A DNA stretch of 52,049 nt from Thermoleophilia bacterium (GCA_025929895.1 JAICPI010000014.1:1-52049); one strand, 5' to 3'; counted from the stretch's first letter, positions 37,105 through 46,352 are shown. Notes: generated by a model not told the origin, from the letters alone. Numbers and translations are program-made.

Positions 37105-38979
37105 CTAACGCTCGAGCAGGGTGCGGACCTTCTCGGTCAGCTCCTGCGCGCGGAACGGCTTCTGGATGAACGCCGTGCCGGGCTCGAGCAGGCCCTGCTT
37201 GACGACGATCGCGTCCGAGTACCCGGACATGTAGAGCACCTTCAGGTCCTCGCGCGCGACGGAGAGCGCCCGCGCGATCTCGGGCCCACTCATGCGCGGC
37301 ATGACCACGTCCGTGACGAGCAGGTCGATCGATGGATCGTCCTTCGAGGCCGCGAGCGCCTGCTCCGGGTTGGCCGCCTCGACGACGGTGTAGCCGTCGC
37401 GCTCGAGGATCTCGCGCACGAGGCCGCGCACGACCTCCTCGTCCTCGACGAGCAGGACCGTCTCGCAGGCGTCGCGCTCCGGCGAGCTCGCCGGCATCGG
37501 CTCGTCGTCGACGGTGACGGGCTCGTCGGAGGCCGGGAGATAGACCTTGAAGCTCGTGCCGAGCTCAGGCGTGCTCTCGACGACGACGGTGCCGCCGCTC
37601 TGGCTGACGATCCCGTGCACGGTCGCGAGCCCGAGCCCGGTTCCCTCGCCCGCGCCCTTCGTGGTGAAGAACGGCTCGAACGCATGCTCGAGAACGTCCT
37701 CCGTCATCCCGGCGCCCGTGTCGGCGACGATCAGCTGCACGTATCCGCCCGCGGGCAGCGGCCCGTCGTCGCCGACGAGGACGTTCCTCGTCTCGAACGT
37801 GAGCACGCCGCCGTTCGGCATGGCGTCGCGCGCGTTGACGGCGAGGTTGACCACGACCTGCTGGAGCTGGCCGGGGTCCGCCCGCACGGGACGGATGTCG
37901 TCGTCGAGCGCGGCGACGACGTCGATGTGCTCGCCCAGGGTGCGGCGGAGCATCTGCACCGCGTCGCGGATCACGACGTTGAGGTCGAGGACGCGCTGCT
38001 CGAGGATCTGGCGACGGCTGAACGCGAGCAGCTGCCGGACGAGGTCGCCCGCCCGGTCGGCCGCGCGAAGGATCTCCTGCGCGTCCGAGGCGGCGTCCCC
38101 GCCGCGCCGCTCGATCGCCTCGCCGTAGCCGATGATCGCGGTCAGGAGGTTGTTGAAGTCGTGCGCCACCCCGCCCGCGATCCGCCCGAGCGACTCCATC
38201 TTCTGGGCCTGGCGCAACTGCTCCTCGAGCTCGCGGCGGGCCGTCACATCACGCGTGACGGCGAGGTGCGCGACGATCTCGCCCGAGTCGTCCGGCAGCG
38301 GGGCCGCCGTCGTCTCCATCGACCGGCGTGTGCCCTTCAGCCCGATCAGGTCGAACTGGAGCGTGCAGTGCTCGCCCCGGAACACGCGCTCGTGGAGGTC
38401 TCGGTACGCGTCGCGGTGCTCGGGCGCGATCAGCTCGACGATGCTCCTGCCGCGCACCTCGTCGAGCGAGCCCGCCTCGATCATCGAGAGCCCGGCCGCG
38501 TTCATGTCCAGCAGCGATCCGTTCCGCGCGACGAGCTTGACGCAGTCGGGCTCGTTGTCGAAGGTCGTGCGCAGGGTGCGCTCGCTGTGGCGCAGCGCCT
38601 CCTCGGCCTCGAGGCGGTCGGTGAGGTCGGTCAGCATCGCGAGCCCGCCGATGTAGCGGCCGTCCTCGTTGATCAGCGGGCTCGTGCTGATCGACGTGGA
38701 GATCGTGGTGCCGTTCTTGCGCAGGAGCGGGAGGTCGAACTTCTGGGACACGCCCTGGCGGAGCCGCTCGAAGTGCATCGCGGCCGTCTCGAGGTCGGCC
38801 TCCTCCATGAACGCGAACGGCGACCTGCCGAGCATCTCCTCCTCGTCGTAGCCGAGCAGCTCCGTCACCTTCGGGTTGACGAGCCACGTGCGCTCGTTGG
38901 CGTCGACGACCCAGATGCCCTCGTTCGCGGTCTCGAAGATGATGCGGTAAAGCTGGGCGTCGTGCTCGGGGGCGCTCAC
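37105..38979 (-). CDS. Hybrid sensor histidine kinase (PAS-PAS-HisKA-HATPase-REC)
   Basis: 624 aa, cytoplasmic, no membrane helix. PAS 1 is at about 10-125 ([22 protein letters not shown]), PAS 2 at about 135-250. The phospho-accepting His273 is in [11 protein letters not shown], followed by the ATPase boxes ([34 protein letters not shown]) and a C-terminal receiver with the acidic pocket VEDEE and Asp in LVTDVVMP. The GTG start overlaps the stop of the NarL regulator upstream (GTGA). A cytoplasmic hybrid kinase at the end of the operon suggests it takes part in a phosphorelay, but no Hpt domain is seen in the window. Confidence 0.93.
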   Translation of the reverse strand: MSAPEHDAQLYRIIFETANEGIWVVDANERTWLVNPKVTELLGYDEEEMLGRSPFAFMEEADLETAAMHFERLRQGVSQKFDLPLLRKNGTTISTSISTSPLINEDGRYIGGLAMLTDLTDRLEAEEALRHSERTLRTTFDNEPDCVKLVARNGSLLDMNAAGLSMIEAGSLDEVRGRSIVELIAPEHRDAYRDLHERVFRGEHCTLQFDLIGLKGTRRSMETTAAPLPDDSGEIVAHLAVTRDVTARRELEEQLRQAQKMESLGRIAGGVAHDFNNLLTAIIGYGEAIERRGGDAASDAQEILRAADRAGDLVRQLLAFSRRQILEQRVLDLNVVIRDAVQMLRRTLGEHIDVVAALDDDIRPVRADPGQLQQVVVNLAVNARDAMPNGGVLTFETRNVLVGDDGPLPAGGYVQLIVADTGAGMTEDVLEHAFEPFFTTKGAGEGTGLGLATVHGIVSQSGGTVVVESTPELGTSFKVYLPASDEPVTVDDEPMPASSPERDACETVLLVEDEEVVRGLVREILERDGYTVVEAANPEQALAASKDDPSIDLLVTDVVMPRMSGPEIARALSVAREDLKVLYMSGYSDAIVVKQGLLEPGTAFIQKPFRAQELTEKVRTLLER

Positions 38980-39587
38980 GCGATCAACCCCTGGCGCAGC
39001 GCCTTGGCGACGGCCTCGGTGCGCGTGCTGGCCCCGAGGCGGTCGCACGCCTTGCGGACGTGGGTGCGGACGGTCTCGCCGCTGATCGAGAGGCGCGAGC
39101 CGATCTCGTCGTGCGTGAGACCCTCCGCGAGCAGCGCGAGCACTGCCCCCTCGCGCTCGGTCAGCGCGGTCGCGCCGGACTGGCCGACGGTCAGAGCCGC
39201 GAGCGCGGGGTCGACGTAGGTCGATCCGTCCACGACGCTCGTGAGCGCGCGCAGCAGGTCGGCGAGCGGTGCCTCCTTGAGCACGATCCCGTTCGCGCCG
39301 GCGCCGAGCGCGCCTCGCACGACCGCTTCGTCCGCGTCGGCGGTGTAGACGACGAGCCGGGTCGAGGGCGAGGCCTTCCGCAGCGCCGTCAGCAGCTCGA
39401 CGCCCGCGAGCCGAGGCATGCGGAAGTCGACGAGCGCGACGTCGGGGCGGGTCTCGGACGCGAGCATGACCGCGTGGTCGCCGTCGGCCGCCGTCGCGAC
39501 GATCTCGACCCGCGCGGCGTGCAGGAAGTCGACGACGGCCTGCACGAGCGCGGGATGGTCGTCGGCGACGAGGCAGCGCACGCTCAC
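38976..39587 (-). CDS. NarL/FixJ-family response regulator 1
   Basis: 203 aa. The receiver has ADDHPAL and Asp54 in ALVDFRMP. The LuxR-type helix-turn-helix is LTEREGAVLALLAEGLTHDE, then GETVRTHVRKACDRLGAST. The C-terminal [16 protein letters not shown] is almost the same as that of the regulator at 45030-45674, so the two are paralogues and may share DNA sites. It is coupled on both sides by GTGA overlaps: to the membrane kinase before it and the hybrid kinase after it. Confidence 0.94.
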   Translation of the reverse strand: MSVRCLVADDHPALVQAVVDFLHAARVEIVATAADGDHAVMLASETRPDVALVDFRMPRLAGVELLTALRKASPSTRLVVYTADADEAVVRGALGAGANGIVLKEAPLADLLRALTSVVDGSTYVDPALAALTVGQSGATALTEREGAVLALLAEGLTHDEIGSRLSISGETVRTHVRKACDRLGASTRTEAVAKALRQGLIA

Positions 39588-41206
39588 GACGCCACCTCGG
39601 CGCGCTGCTCGTGCTCGATCGGGAGCTCGAAGAGGAAGTCGGTGCCGCGTGAGCTGCCGGACTCGACGAGGAAGCGGCCGCCGGCGAGCTCGACCCGCTC
39701 GCGCGCGACGAGCAGTCCGAGGCCCTCGACCGTGTGCTCGGCCGGCCTCGCGCCCGAGCCCGAGTCGCTCACGCGACCGCGGAGGGTGCCGTCGTGGAGC
39801 CGCAGCTCGACCTCGGCGTCCGGCGCCTCCGAATGGCGCAGCACGTTCGCGAGCGCCTCCTGGACGAGCCGGTACGCGAGGGTCTCGGTCTCGCGCGGCA
39901 GGCGGTGCGGGAAGGGCGAGACGCGCACGTCGATGCCGCGCTCGCGCAGGCCCTCGGCGACGACGTCGATCGCGGGGGCGAGGCCCTGGCTGTCGAGGAT
40001 GGCGGGGTGCAGCTCGATCAGCAGGCGCCTGATCGACGCAGTGATCCGGCCGGTGTCGGCGGCGAGCCCGCGGAGGCGCGGCTGCTCGGTCTTCTGGGCC
40101 TCGAGCTCGAGGCGGAAGCCGAGCGCGGTCAGCTGCTGCACGACGTCGTCGTGCAGGAGGTCGGCGATCCTGCGGGAGCCGCGCTCCTGTGCGTTCACGA
40201 GCTCGACGAGGAACCGGTCGCGCGAGCCCTGCGCCTGCCGAAGCTCGCTCTGCGCGGCGGCGAGAAGCGCGTTCTGGCGCGATTGTCCGCGCGCGACGGA
40301 CAGGACGCGCAGAGCCGCGAGCACCATCAGCAGCCCGATCGCGAACGCTTTCGCGGCGAGCACTCCGTGTTCGCCGAGTTGGCGAACGGCGAACGCTCCC
40401 GCGGCGATCCCGAGGAGGACCGTGACGATCACCGTCGGCACGAACTCGGGGACGCGGAGGACCGACGAACGGTCCCGGCGCCGCGGGAGCATCGTCGCGG
40501 CACCGATGGCGAGGAAGGCGACGGTCCAGCCGGCATCGAAGGCGAGGCTCAGCGAGCCGTCGGCCACATCGAGCGCGAAGGCCGTGTCGACGACGGCGAG
40601 CGACAGGATCCCGCCCGCGACGCAGGCGAGCCGTCCGCGGTCCGCCCAGCGGTCGAGCACGAGCCCGCCGCAGATGACGCCCACGAGTGCGAGCTCGCAC
40701 GCGGGATAGGCGACGCCGATCCAGCCGGCGCCTTCGACGCCGGAGTCGAGGACCGGCCCGAGCGAGAAGGAGTACGCGAGCACGACGAGGGTGCCGGCGG
40801 CGAGCCCCCAGTCGAAGAGGGCGCCCCTCGTCCAGAGGCGCGTGCGGCGGGGCCACGCGAGCACGCACCCGGCGAAGCAGGGAAGTGAGGCCAGGTAGCC
40901 GACGTCCGCCAGGGAGGGGTACGGGATGCTCACGCCCCGAAGCTCGAAGACCGTCCAGGCGAGCTGACCGAGCCCCCACGCCAGGCATCCCGCGCCGAGG
41001 AACCCGAACGAGCGAGCGGTTCGATGCTCGCGCGGATCGCGCGCGGCGACGAAGGCGGCCGCGGCGGCGGCGAGCGCCAGGGCGAGCCACCCGAGGTTCT
41101 CGAGGTGGACGGCGGCAGACCAGCCGGCGAGGTTCGCGGCCCAGCCCGAGAGCCAGAGAGCCGCGCTCGCGGCGAGCGCGGCGCCGATGACTGTCCTACG
41201 CCGCAT
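39584..41206 (-). CDS. Integral-membrane histidine kinase of the NarX/LiaS (HisKA_3) class
   Basis: 540 aa. The N-terminal half has about ten hydrophobic helices (for example LGWLALALAAAAAAFVAARD, FLGAGCLAWGLGQLAWTVF, VPTVIVTVLLGIAAGAFAV), a membrane-embedded sensor. A coiled coil leads to the HisKA_3 site ADLLHDDVVQQLTALGF, whose His is the phosphorylation site, and the ATPase boxes VQEALANVLRHS and DSGSGARPAEHTVEGLGLL. The ATG overlaps the end of the lone receiver gene by 11 bases. Its natural partner is the NarL regulator directly downstream. Confidence 0.91.
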   Translation of the reverse strand: MRRRTVIGAALAASAALWLSGWAANLAGWSAAVHLENLGWLALALAAAAAAFVAARDPREHRTARSFGFLGAGCLAWGLGQLAWTVFELRGVSIPYPSLADVGYLASLPCFAGCVLAWPRRTRLWTRGALFDWGLAAGTLVVLAYSFSLGPVLDSGVEGAGWIGVAYPACELALVGVICGGLVLDRWADRGRLACVAGGILSLAVVDTAFALDVADGSLSLAFDAGWTVAFLAIGAATMLPRRRDRSSVLRVPEFVPTVIVTVLLGIAAGAFAVRQLGEHGVLAAKAFAIGLLMVLAALRVLSVARGQSRQNALLAAAQSELRQAQGSRDRFLVELVNAQERGSRRIADLLHDDVVQQLTALGFRLELEAQKTEQPRLRGLAADTGRITASIRRLLIELHPAILDSQGLAPAIDVVAEGLRERGIDVRVSPFPHRLPRETETLAYRLVQEALANVLRHSEAPDAEVELRLHDGTLRGRVSDSGSGARPAEHTVEGLGLLVARERVELAGGRFLVESGSSRGTDFLFELPIEHEQRAEVAS

Positions 41207-41561
41207 CGACCTCGCGGACGCGGTCGACCAGCTCCGCGCCGAAGATCCCCTTGAGGAAGAACCCGTCGGCGCCGGCCGCGCGGCCGGCGGCCGCGAGCTC
41301 GTCCTCCTCGTATGCGGTGAGAAGCAGCACGCCCGTGCCCGGGCGCGCCTCCTTGATCAGCCGGGTGGCCTCGATCCCGTCGAGCTCCGGCATCCGGATG
41401 TCCATGACGACCACGTCGGGCTCGGCCGAGCGCGAGAGCTCGACCGCCTCCGCGCCGTTCTCGGCCTGGCCGACGATCTCGAGCCCGTCCTGGGCGTCGA
41501 GGAAGTCCGCGAGGCCGACCCTGACGGCGGGGTGGTCGTCGACGACGACGACACGAATCAT
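41196..41561 (-). CDS. Stand-alone receiver (REC-only) protein
   Basis: 121 aa with no output domain. The acidic pocket is VVDDHP, the phospho-acceptor Asp54 is in VVMDIRMPEL, Thr is in LLTAYE and Lys in FFLKGIF, so it should be phosphorylated. The start at 41561 has AGGAGG upstream, which rules out longer readings. REC-only proteins act as phosphate sinks, relay shuttles or allosteric effectors. Sitting between a REC-HD-GYP-REC protein and a membrane kinase, it could link them. The last codons overlap the kinase start. Confidence 0.9.
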   Translation of the reverse strand: MIRVVVVDDHPAVRVGLADFLDAQDGLEIVGQAENGAEAVELSRSAEPDVVVMDIRMPELDGIEATRLIKEARPGTGVLLLTAYEEDELAAAGRAAGADGFFLKGIFGAELVDRVREVDAA

Positions 41562-41593
41562 CTTCGCTACCTCCTGTTGACTGCTCGGGACGC

Positions 41594-42982
41594 TCATGTG
41601 ACGGCCTCGAGGACTGCCCGGACGCGCTCGCCGACCTCGGCGCCGTATCCGTTCGACTTGACGACGTAGTCCGCCGCGCCGCGGCGGAACGCTTCGATCG
41701 CGGTGGCCTCGGCGCCCTCGCTCGTGAGCATGAGCACGGGCAGGCTCGGCGTCCGCTCCTTGACGGCGCGCAGGAACTCGAGCCCGTCGCCGTCGGGAAG
41801 CGTGTCGTCGACGAGCGCGAGCGCCCAGCGCGAGCTGCGGCAGAGCTCGGTCGCGCTGCGGATGTCCTTGGCGTGGACGACGCGCACGTGCTCGACGGCG
41901 CGCTCGATCGAGGCGGCCGCCTTCTCGGCAGCGTCGTCGTCGTTGTCGACGAGCAGGACCGACTGCTCCCGCTCGTCCGTCGGCGTCGGCGCGTCCCCGG
42001 TCGAGAGCCGGACGCCGTCGCCCGCGAAGCGAAGCTCGCCGCGCTCGATCAGGCCGAGCGCGACGTCGACCACGGCCGCATCCCACTGCGTTCCGCGCCC
42101 GGCCCGAAGCTCCGAGACGATCATCGAGCGGCCGAGCGGCGCGCGGTAGCGGCGCGGAGCGGACATCGCCTCGACCGCGTCGGCGACCGAGACGATGCGC
42201 GCGGCCCGGGGGATCGCCTCGCCGGCGAGCCGGTCGGGGTAGCCGGCGCCGTCCCAGCGCTCGTGGTGGTGGCGCACGATCGCGCGCACGTCGGGCAGGA
42301 AGTCGAGCGGCTCGAGCAGGCGGTCGCCGATCAGCGGGTGGATCTGCATCAGCGCGCGCTCCTCGTCCGTGAACGTCCCGTTCTTGCGCAGGACGTGGTC
42401 GGGGACCCCGATCTTGCCGACGTCGTGCAGCAGCGCGCCGAGCCGGATCCGCTCGACGGCGACGTGCGGGAGGCCGAGCTCCCGGGCAATCCGGACGGCG
42501 AGCACGGCGAGGCGCTCGCAGTGGCCCTGGAGCTCCCCGTCGCGGGCCTCGATCGCGTTCGCCAGCGCGGCGGCGAGCGTCGGCGCGAGCAGGCGCTCGC
42601 GCACGTCGTGCTCGGTGCGCCGGGCGCGCTCGAGCGCCGCCGCGACGGCGTTCTGGAGGTCGGCGTGCGAGAACGGCTTGATCACGAGGCCGTCGGCGCC
42701 CCGGGTGACCGCCTGGCTGAGGTTCTCGTAGGTGCCGGCGCCGGTGACGAGGATCACGGGAAGGCTCGGCCTGCGCGCGCGCACCTCCTCGAGCAGCTCG
42801 AGGCCGGTCAGGCCCGGCATGACGATGTCGCTGACGACGAGCACGATGCGGTCGTCCTCGAGCTCGGCGAGGGCCTCGTCGGAGGTCTCGGCCGCGACCG
42901 TCTCGTGGCCGGCGCGCTCGAGGATCTCGCACATCAGCCGGCGGATCACCTGCTCGTCGTCGATCACGAGGATTCGGCTCAC
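41594..42982 (-). CDS. REC-HD-GYP-REC c-di-GMP phosphodiesterase
   Basis: 462 aa. REC 1 (residues 1-115) has Asp52 in VVSDIVMPG. The HD-GYP domain (about 135-325) has its metal site LLHDVGKIG (186 onward) and HHHERWDGAGYP (238-249), so it should hydrolyse c-di-GMP. REC 2 (about 341-462) has Asp392 in ALVDDTLPDG, but its first acidic pair reads VDND. A second receiver at the C-terminus is unusual; most relatives have one. The GTG overlaps the stop of the GAF-PAS kinase (GTGA), its likely phosphodonor. No GGDEF protein is in the window. Confidence 0.93.
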   Translation of the reverse strand: MSRILVIDDEQVIRRLMCEILERAGHETVAAETSDEALAELEDDRIVLVVSDIVMPGLTGLELLEEVRARRPSLPVILVTGAGTYENLSQAVTRGADGLVIKPFSHADLQNAVAAALERARRTEHDVRERLLAPTLAAALANAIEARDGELQGHCERLAVLAVRIARELGLPHVAVERIRLGALLHDVGKIGVPDHVLRKNGTFTDEERALMQIHPLIGDRLLEPLDFLPDVRAIVRHHHERWDGAGYPDRLAGEAIPRAARIVSVADAVEAMSAPRRYRAPLGRSMIVSELRAGRGTQWDAAVVDVALGLIERGELRFAGDGVRLSTGDAPTPTDEREQSVLLVDNDDDAAEKAAASIERAVEHVRVVHAKDIRSATELCRSSRWALALVDDTLPDGDGLEFLRAVKERTPSLPVLMLTSEGAEATAIEAFRRGAADYVVKSNGYGAEVGERVRAVLEAVT

Positions 42983-44967
42983 GCGACCACCTCCTCCTCG
43001 GTCACCGGCAGGCGCAGCCGGAACGCCGCGCCCTCGCCCGGCGAGGAGTCGACGACGAGGCTGCCGCCGTGGGCCTGCGCGATCCCGAGGCTGACGGAGA
43101 GACCGAGGCCGGTTCCGCCGAGGTCGCGCCGCGTCGTGAAGAACGGCTCGAAGACCCGTGCGGCGACGTCCTCGGGGAGCCCGGGGCCCGTGTCGCGGAC
43201 CTCGGCCCACGCCGAGTCGCCGTCGCGGCCGACCTCGACGGTGATCGTCCCGCCGCCGTCCTTGAGCGCGTGCTTCGCGTTCGAGATCAGGTTGACGAAG
43301 ATCTGCTTCAGCTGGCTCGCGCTCGCCTCGATCGGCGTCGGCTCGGCCGTGTAGCGCTCGACGATCTCGACCTGCTTCGCGGCGCTCGTGCGGCGCATCA
43401 GCTCGACCGTCTGCGCGACGACGTCGCCGAGCGAGACGAGCGAGCGCTCGTCGGAGCGTTCGCGCGCGAAGTCGAGCAGTGCGCGGACGATCTCCTTGAT
43501 CTCGAGCGCGGTGTCCTGGATCAGCGCCAGGCGCTCGTGCGCCTTCGTCTCCGGCTCGATCTCGAGCAGGAGGAACTCGACGAGGCCGAGGATCGCGAAG
43601 AGGGGGTTGTTGATCTCGTGCGCGACGCCGGCCGCGAGCTCGCCGATCGAGGCGAGCTTGCCGCTCTGGATCAGCTGCTGCTCGAACTCGCGGCGCTCGC
43701 TGAGGTCGGCGATCAGCACCACCTCGGCCGCGGGAGCGCCCTCGGCGTCGCGGACGAGCGCCTTCGTCAGCCGCGCCGGCACGAGGGACCCGTCGCTGCG
43801 CCGGAGGAGCCGCTCGTGGTGGATGACCGGGTTCTCCGGGGTCGGGCGCGGGATCACGTAGTCCTCCGTCCACCAGGGGAACGGGGGCCTGGCGCCGATC
43901 GTCTGCGCGAGGTCGAACCCGAGCAGGTCCACGAAGGACTGGTTCACGCGGCGGATCTCCCAGGTCTCGGGATCGGTGATCGCGACCGCGGTGGGGAGCG
44001 ACTCGAAGAGGCTGTCGAGGAACTGCTGCGTGACGTAGCGCTCCTTCTCCGCCTCCGTCACGTCGCGGAAGACGGTCACCGTGGCAAAGACGTCGCCGTG
44101 CTCGTCTGCGACCGGTGCGATGCGCCCCTCGTGCACGCGCTCGATGCCGTCGCCGCGCATCACGCGCAGGAGGTAGCTCTGGGGCTCGGCGGTTCGGACC
44201 GCGTGGGCCAGCGGCGAGCGCTCCGGAGGGACGTCCGTGCCGTCCAGCTCGCGCAGGCCGATCTCCACGGGCGGGTCGTCCCCCACCGCGAGGAGCTCGC
44301 GCGCCGCCGAGTTGACGAGCGCGCCGCCGGCGTTCGTGCGCACGACGAGGCCGTCGGGCACCGCCTCGATCACGGCGCGGAGGCGCGCGTCCTCGCGGGC
44401 CCGGGCGCGCTCGCTCTCCGTGCGGAAGGCCACGCGGGTCAGCCGGCCGAGCAGGCGCAGCTTCGAGATCGCGAGCTCGGAGATCTCCTCGGTGACCGGC
44501 AGCCGCCAGCTCGCCTGGAAGCTGACCGTCGGCAGGCCCTTGAGGCTGATCGGCACGCAGAGAAGCGTTCCCAGCGCGAGCGCCCGAGCCGCGAGCTCGT
44601 CAGCGACCCCTTCGAGGTGCTCCTTCGTGACGACGAACGGCGTGTCGTCGCGAACGAGCCGCGCGGTCGGGCCGTTCGACTCGATCCGGTCGTCGCTGAC
44701 GCCCTCGGCACCGGAGGTCGCCACGACCGTTGCGCCGGCGAAGTCCGCGTCCCAGAGCAGGATCGAGACCCGGTCGGCGACGACGAGCTCGCGGGCGGCG
44801 GACGCGAGCGCGGCGAGCGCCTCGTCGAGCGTGCCGGCCTCGTTGACCGCGAGCGCGGCGTCGATGAGCTGGCGCTCGGTGCGCCGCATCCGCTCCTCGG
44901 CGGTCGGGAGAGCCGCAGCAGGTGAAGCCACAAGAACACTGTCGGCCCGCCAAGGGTGGCGGCCCAT
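42979..44967 (-). CDS. GAF-PAS-PAS histidine kinase
   Basis: 662 aa, soluble. GAF is at about residues 30-180 (DEALAALASAARELVVADRVSILLWD). PAS 1 (about 195-305) and PAS 2 (about 315-430, FESLPTAVAITDPETWEI) follow. His450 is in AAGVAHEINNPLFAILG, and the ATPase has the boxes NLISNAKHAL, RDTGPGL and FFTTRRDLGGTGLGLSV. It starts the minus-strand hub operon; the ATG has GGAGG directly adjacent, which is too close for normal use, and CACGGT ends 7 nt upstream as a weak leaderless -10. Divergent from the NarL regulator at 45030. Confidence 0.92.
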   Translation of the reverse strand: MGRHPWRADSVLVASPAAALPTAEERMRRTERQLIDAALAVNEAGTLDEALAALASAARELVVADRVSILLWDADFAGATVVATSGAEGVSDDRIESNGPTARLVRDDTPFVVTKEHLEGVADELAARALALGTLLCVPISLKGLPTVSFQASWRLPVTEEISELAISKLRLLGRLTRVAFRTESERARAREDARLRAVIEAVPDGLVVRTNAGGALVNSAARELLAVGDDPPVEIGLRELDGTDVPPERSPLAHAVRTAEPQSYLLRVMRGDGIERVHEGRIAPVADEHGDVFATVTVFRDVTEAEKERYVTQQFLDSLFESLPTAVAITDPETWEIRRVNQSFVDLLGFDLAQTIGARPPFPWWTEDYVIPRPTPENPVIHHERLLRRSDGSLVPARLTKALVRDAEGAPAAEVVLIADLSERREFEQQLIQSGKLASIGELAAGVAHEINNPLFAILGLVEFLLLEIEPETKAHERLALIQDTALEIKEIVRALLDFARERSDERSLVSLGDVVAQTVELMRRTSAAKQVEIVERYTAEPTPIEASASQLKQIFVNLISNAKHALKDGGGTITVEVGRDGDSAWAEVRDTGPGLPEDVAARVFEPFFTTRRDLGGTGLGLSVSLGIAQAHGGSLVVDSSPGEGAAFRLRLPVTEEEVVA

Positions 44968-45029
44968 CCTCCGAACCGTGCGCCCCCGCTCACCCGTTCG
45001 AGGGAGGTTCAGGCAGGATTGCAGGGAAG

Positions 45030-45674
45030 ATGGAACAGATGTCAGCGGCCGACGGCCCCATCAACTGCCTCGTCGCCGACGACCATCCCGCGATGCGGCG
45101 CGCGGTGACCGAGATCCTCCAGTCGAACGGCGTGCAGGTGATCGGCGAGGCGGCCGACGGCGAGGAGGCGCTGGCCAAGATCGAGGCGCGCAAGCCGCAG
45201 GTCGCGCTCGTCGACATCCGCATGCCGCGCCTGTCCGGGGTCGAGGTCGCCCGGCGTGTCGGCCGCTCGACGCCGGAGACCGCCGTGATCCTCTACAGCG
45301 GCTACGGCGACAAGGCGCTCCTGATCGAGGCGCTCGACGCGGGAGCGCGGGGATTCGTCTTGAAGGAGGCGCCGCTCGTCGACCTGCACCGCGCGATCGA
45401 GACGGTCGCCCGCGGCGGGACGTACGTCGACCCCGTGCTGGCGGGCGCGCTCGCCTCGGCGGAGGTGGCCGCGAAGCTCCCGTCCCTGACCCCGCGCGAG
45501 CGCGACGTGCTGCGGCTGCTCGCGGACGGCCGCTCGAACGAGGAGATCGGCAAGGAGCTCTTCATCTCGCCCGAGACCGTGCGCACCCACGTGCGGAAGG
45601 CGATGGACAAGCTCGAGGCCGACACGCGCACCGAGGCGGTCGCCAAGGCGCTGCGGCAGCGGCTGATCGCGTAG
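45030..45674 (+). CDS. NarL/FixJ-family response regulator 2
   Basis: 214 aa. Receiver with ADDHPAM and Asp62 in ALVDIRMPRL; LuxR-type helix-turn-helix LTPRERDVLRLLADGRSNEE and PETVRTHVRKAMDKLEADT. The ending TRTEAVAKALRQRLIA is near-identical to that of the regulator at 38976-39587. The ATG at 45030 (AGGGAAG just upstream) is taken; a second in-frame ATG is at 45039. It is divergent from the GAF-PAS kinase, 62 bases apart, and is that kinase's likely DNA-binding partner. Confidence 0.94.
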   Translation: MEQMSAADGPINCLVADDHPAMRRAVTEILQSNGVQVIGEAADGEEALAKIEARKPQVALVDIRMPRLSGVEVARRVGRSTPETAVILYSGYGDKALLIEALDAGARGFVLKEAPLVDLHRAIETVARGGTYVDPVLAGALASAEVAAKLPSLTPRERDVLRLLADGRSNEEIGKELFISPETVRTHVRKAMDKLEADTRTEAVAKALRQRLIA

Positions 45675-45679
45675 AGCCT

Positions 45680-46249
45680 CTAGCCCAGGGCGAACGGGTT
45701 GCGCATCCCGAGCAGCCCGCTCACGAGCGCGCGGAACGGCCGCGGCCCCATCGCCGCCGCCTCGTCGCCGGCCGAGGTCGGCCGGTACGCGTTGTCCTTC
45801 GAGGGCCAGAACGCCCATACGAGCGTGGAGGCGAAGCGTTCGCAGCCGTACTCGTGGTGCGCGAGCCCCCGGACCTCGTAGCACCAGTGCCGCGCGCCGA
45901 GCCGGTCGGTCAGCTCGAGCCGCAACGCGGGATCGAAGCGGAAGAAGTCGACCTGGTGCGCGTACTCGTCCTGCACCGTCGCCCAGGCGAAGCGGCCGGA
46001 GGCGAGGAGCCTCGTGTCGAGCCAGATGTGCCCGCGGGTGGCGTGCGAGAGGACGCCGCGGCGCAGGTGGATCGTGACCCGCTCCGGGACGACGTTCCAG
46101 TCGAACGCGCTGGCCTCGAGCGCGGCGCGGACCTGGGCGTGGTGGGCCGGGGTGCCGCCGTCGAAGCCGTAGTTCCCGCCGCCGGCGAGAGCGGAGGCGG
46201 GGAACGCCGAGGAGACGAGCAGGACCGCGAGGACGAGGAGGCGCCGCAT
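45680..46249 (-). CDS. Exported protein, possibly a degenerate zincin
   Basis: 189 aa. A signal peptide (LLVLAVLLVSSAFPASALA) is followed by a short domain. ATVQDEYAHQVDFF looks like a zinc-protease helix (HExxH) in which the first His is Asp; GLAHHEYGCERFASTLVWAFWP supplies further His and Glu. The upstream HIWLDTRLLASGRFAW fits the edge strand of such folds. A peptidase role is only a suggestion because a key ligand is missing. It ends 5 bases after the convergent regulator's stop, and copy 2 of the 20-nt palindrome is about 80 bases upstream. Confidence 0.65.
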   Translation of the reverse strand: MRRLLVLAVLLVSSAFPASALAGGGNYGFDGGTPAHHAQVRAALEASAFDWNVVPERVTIHLRRGVLSHATRGHIWLDTRLLASGRFAWATVQDEYAHQVDFFRFDPALRLELTDRLGARHWCYEVRGLAHHEYGCERFASTLVWAFWPSKDNAYRPTSAGDEAAAMGPRPFRALVSGLLGMRNPFALG

Positions 46250-46328
46250 GCCTTCGGAGCATCGGGGCCGCGCTGCCTTCTGACCATCTCCGCTTCGGCG
46301 CTGCGGCCCAGGGGCACTCGAGCGGCGC

Positions 46329-46348
46329 GGATCCCCGGTTCGGGGGAG
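46329..46348. promoter_or_regulatory. 20-nt palindromic element, copy 2
   Basis: GGATCCCCGGTTCGGGGGAG, 17 of 20 bases identical to copy 1 at 37079-37098. It lies 5 bases after the trpA stop on the minus strand and upstream of the exported protein gene. It could be the trp terminator stem (CCCCG/CGGGG) or an operator. Confidence 0.45.
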
Positions 46349-46352
46349 CCCG

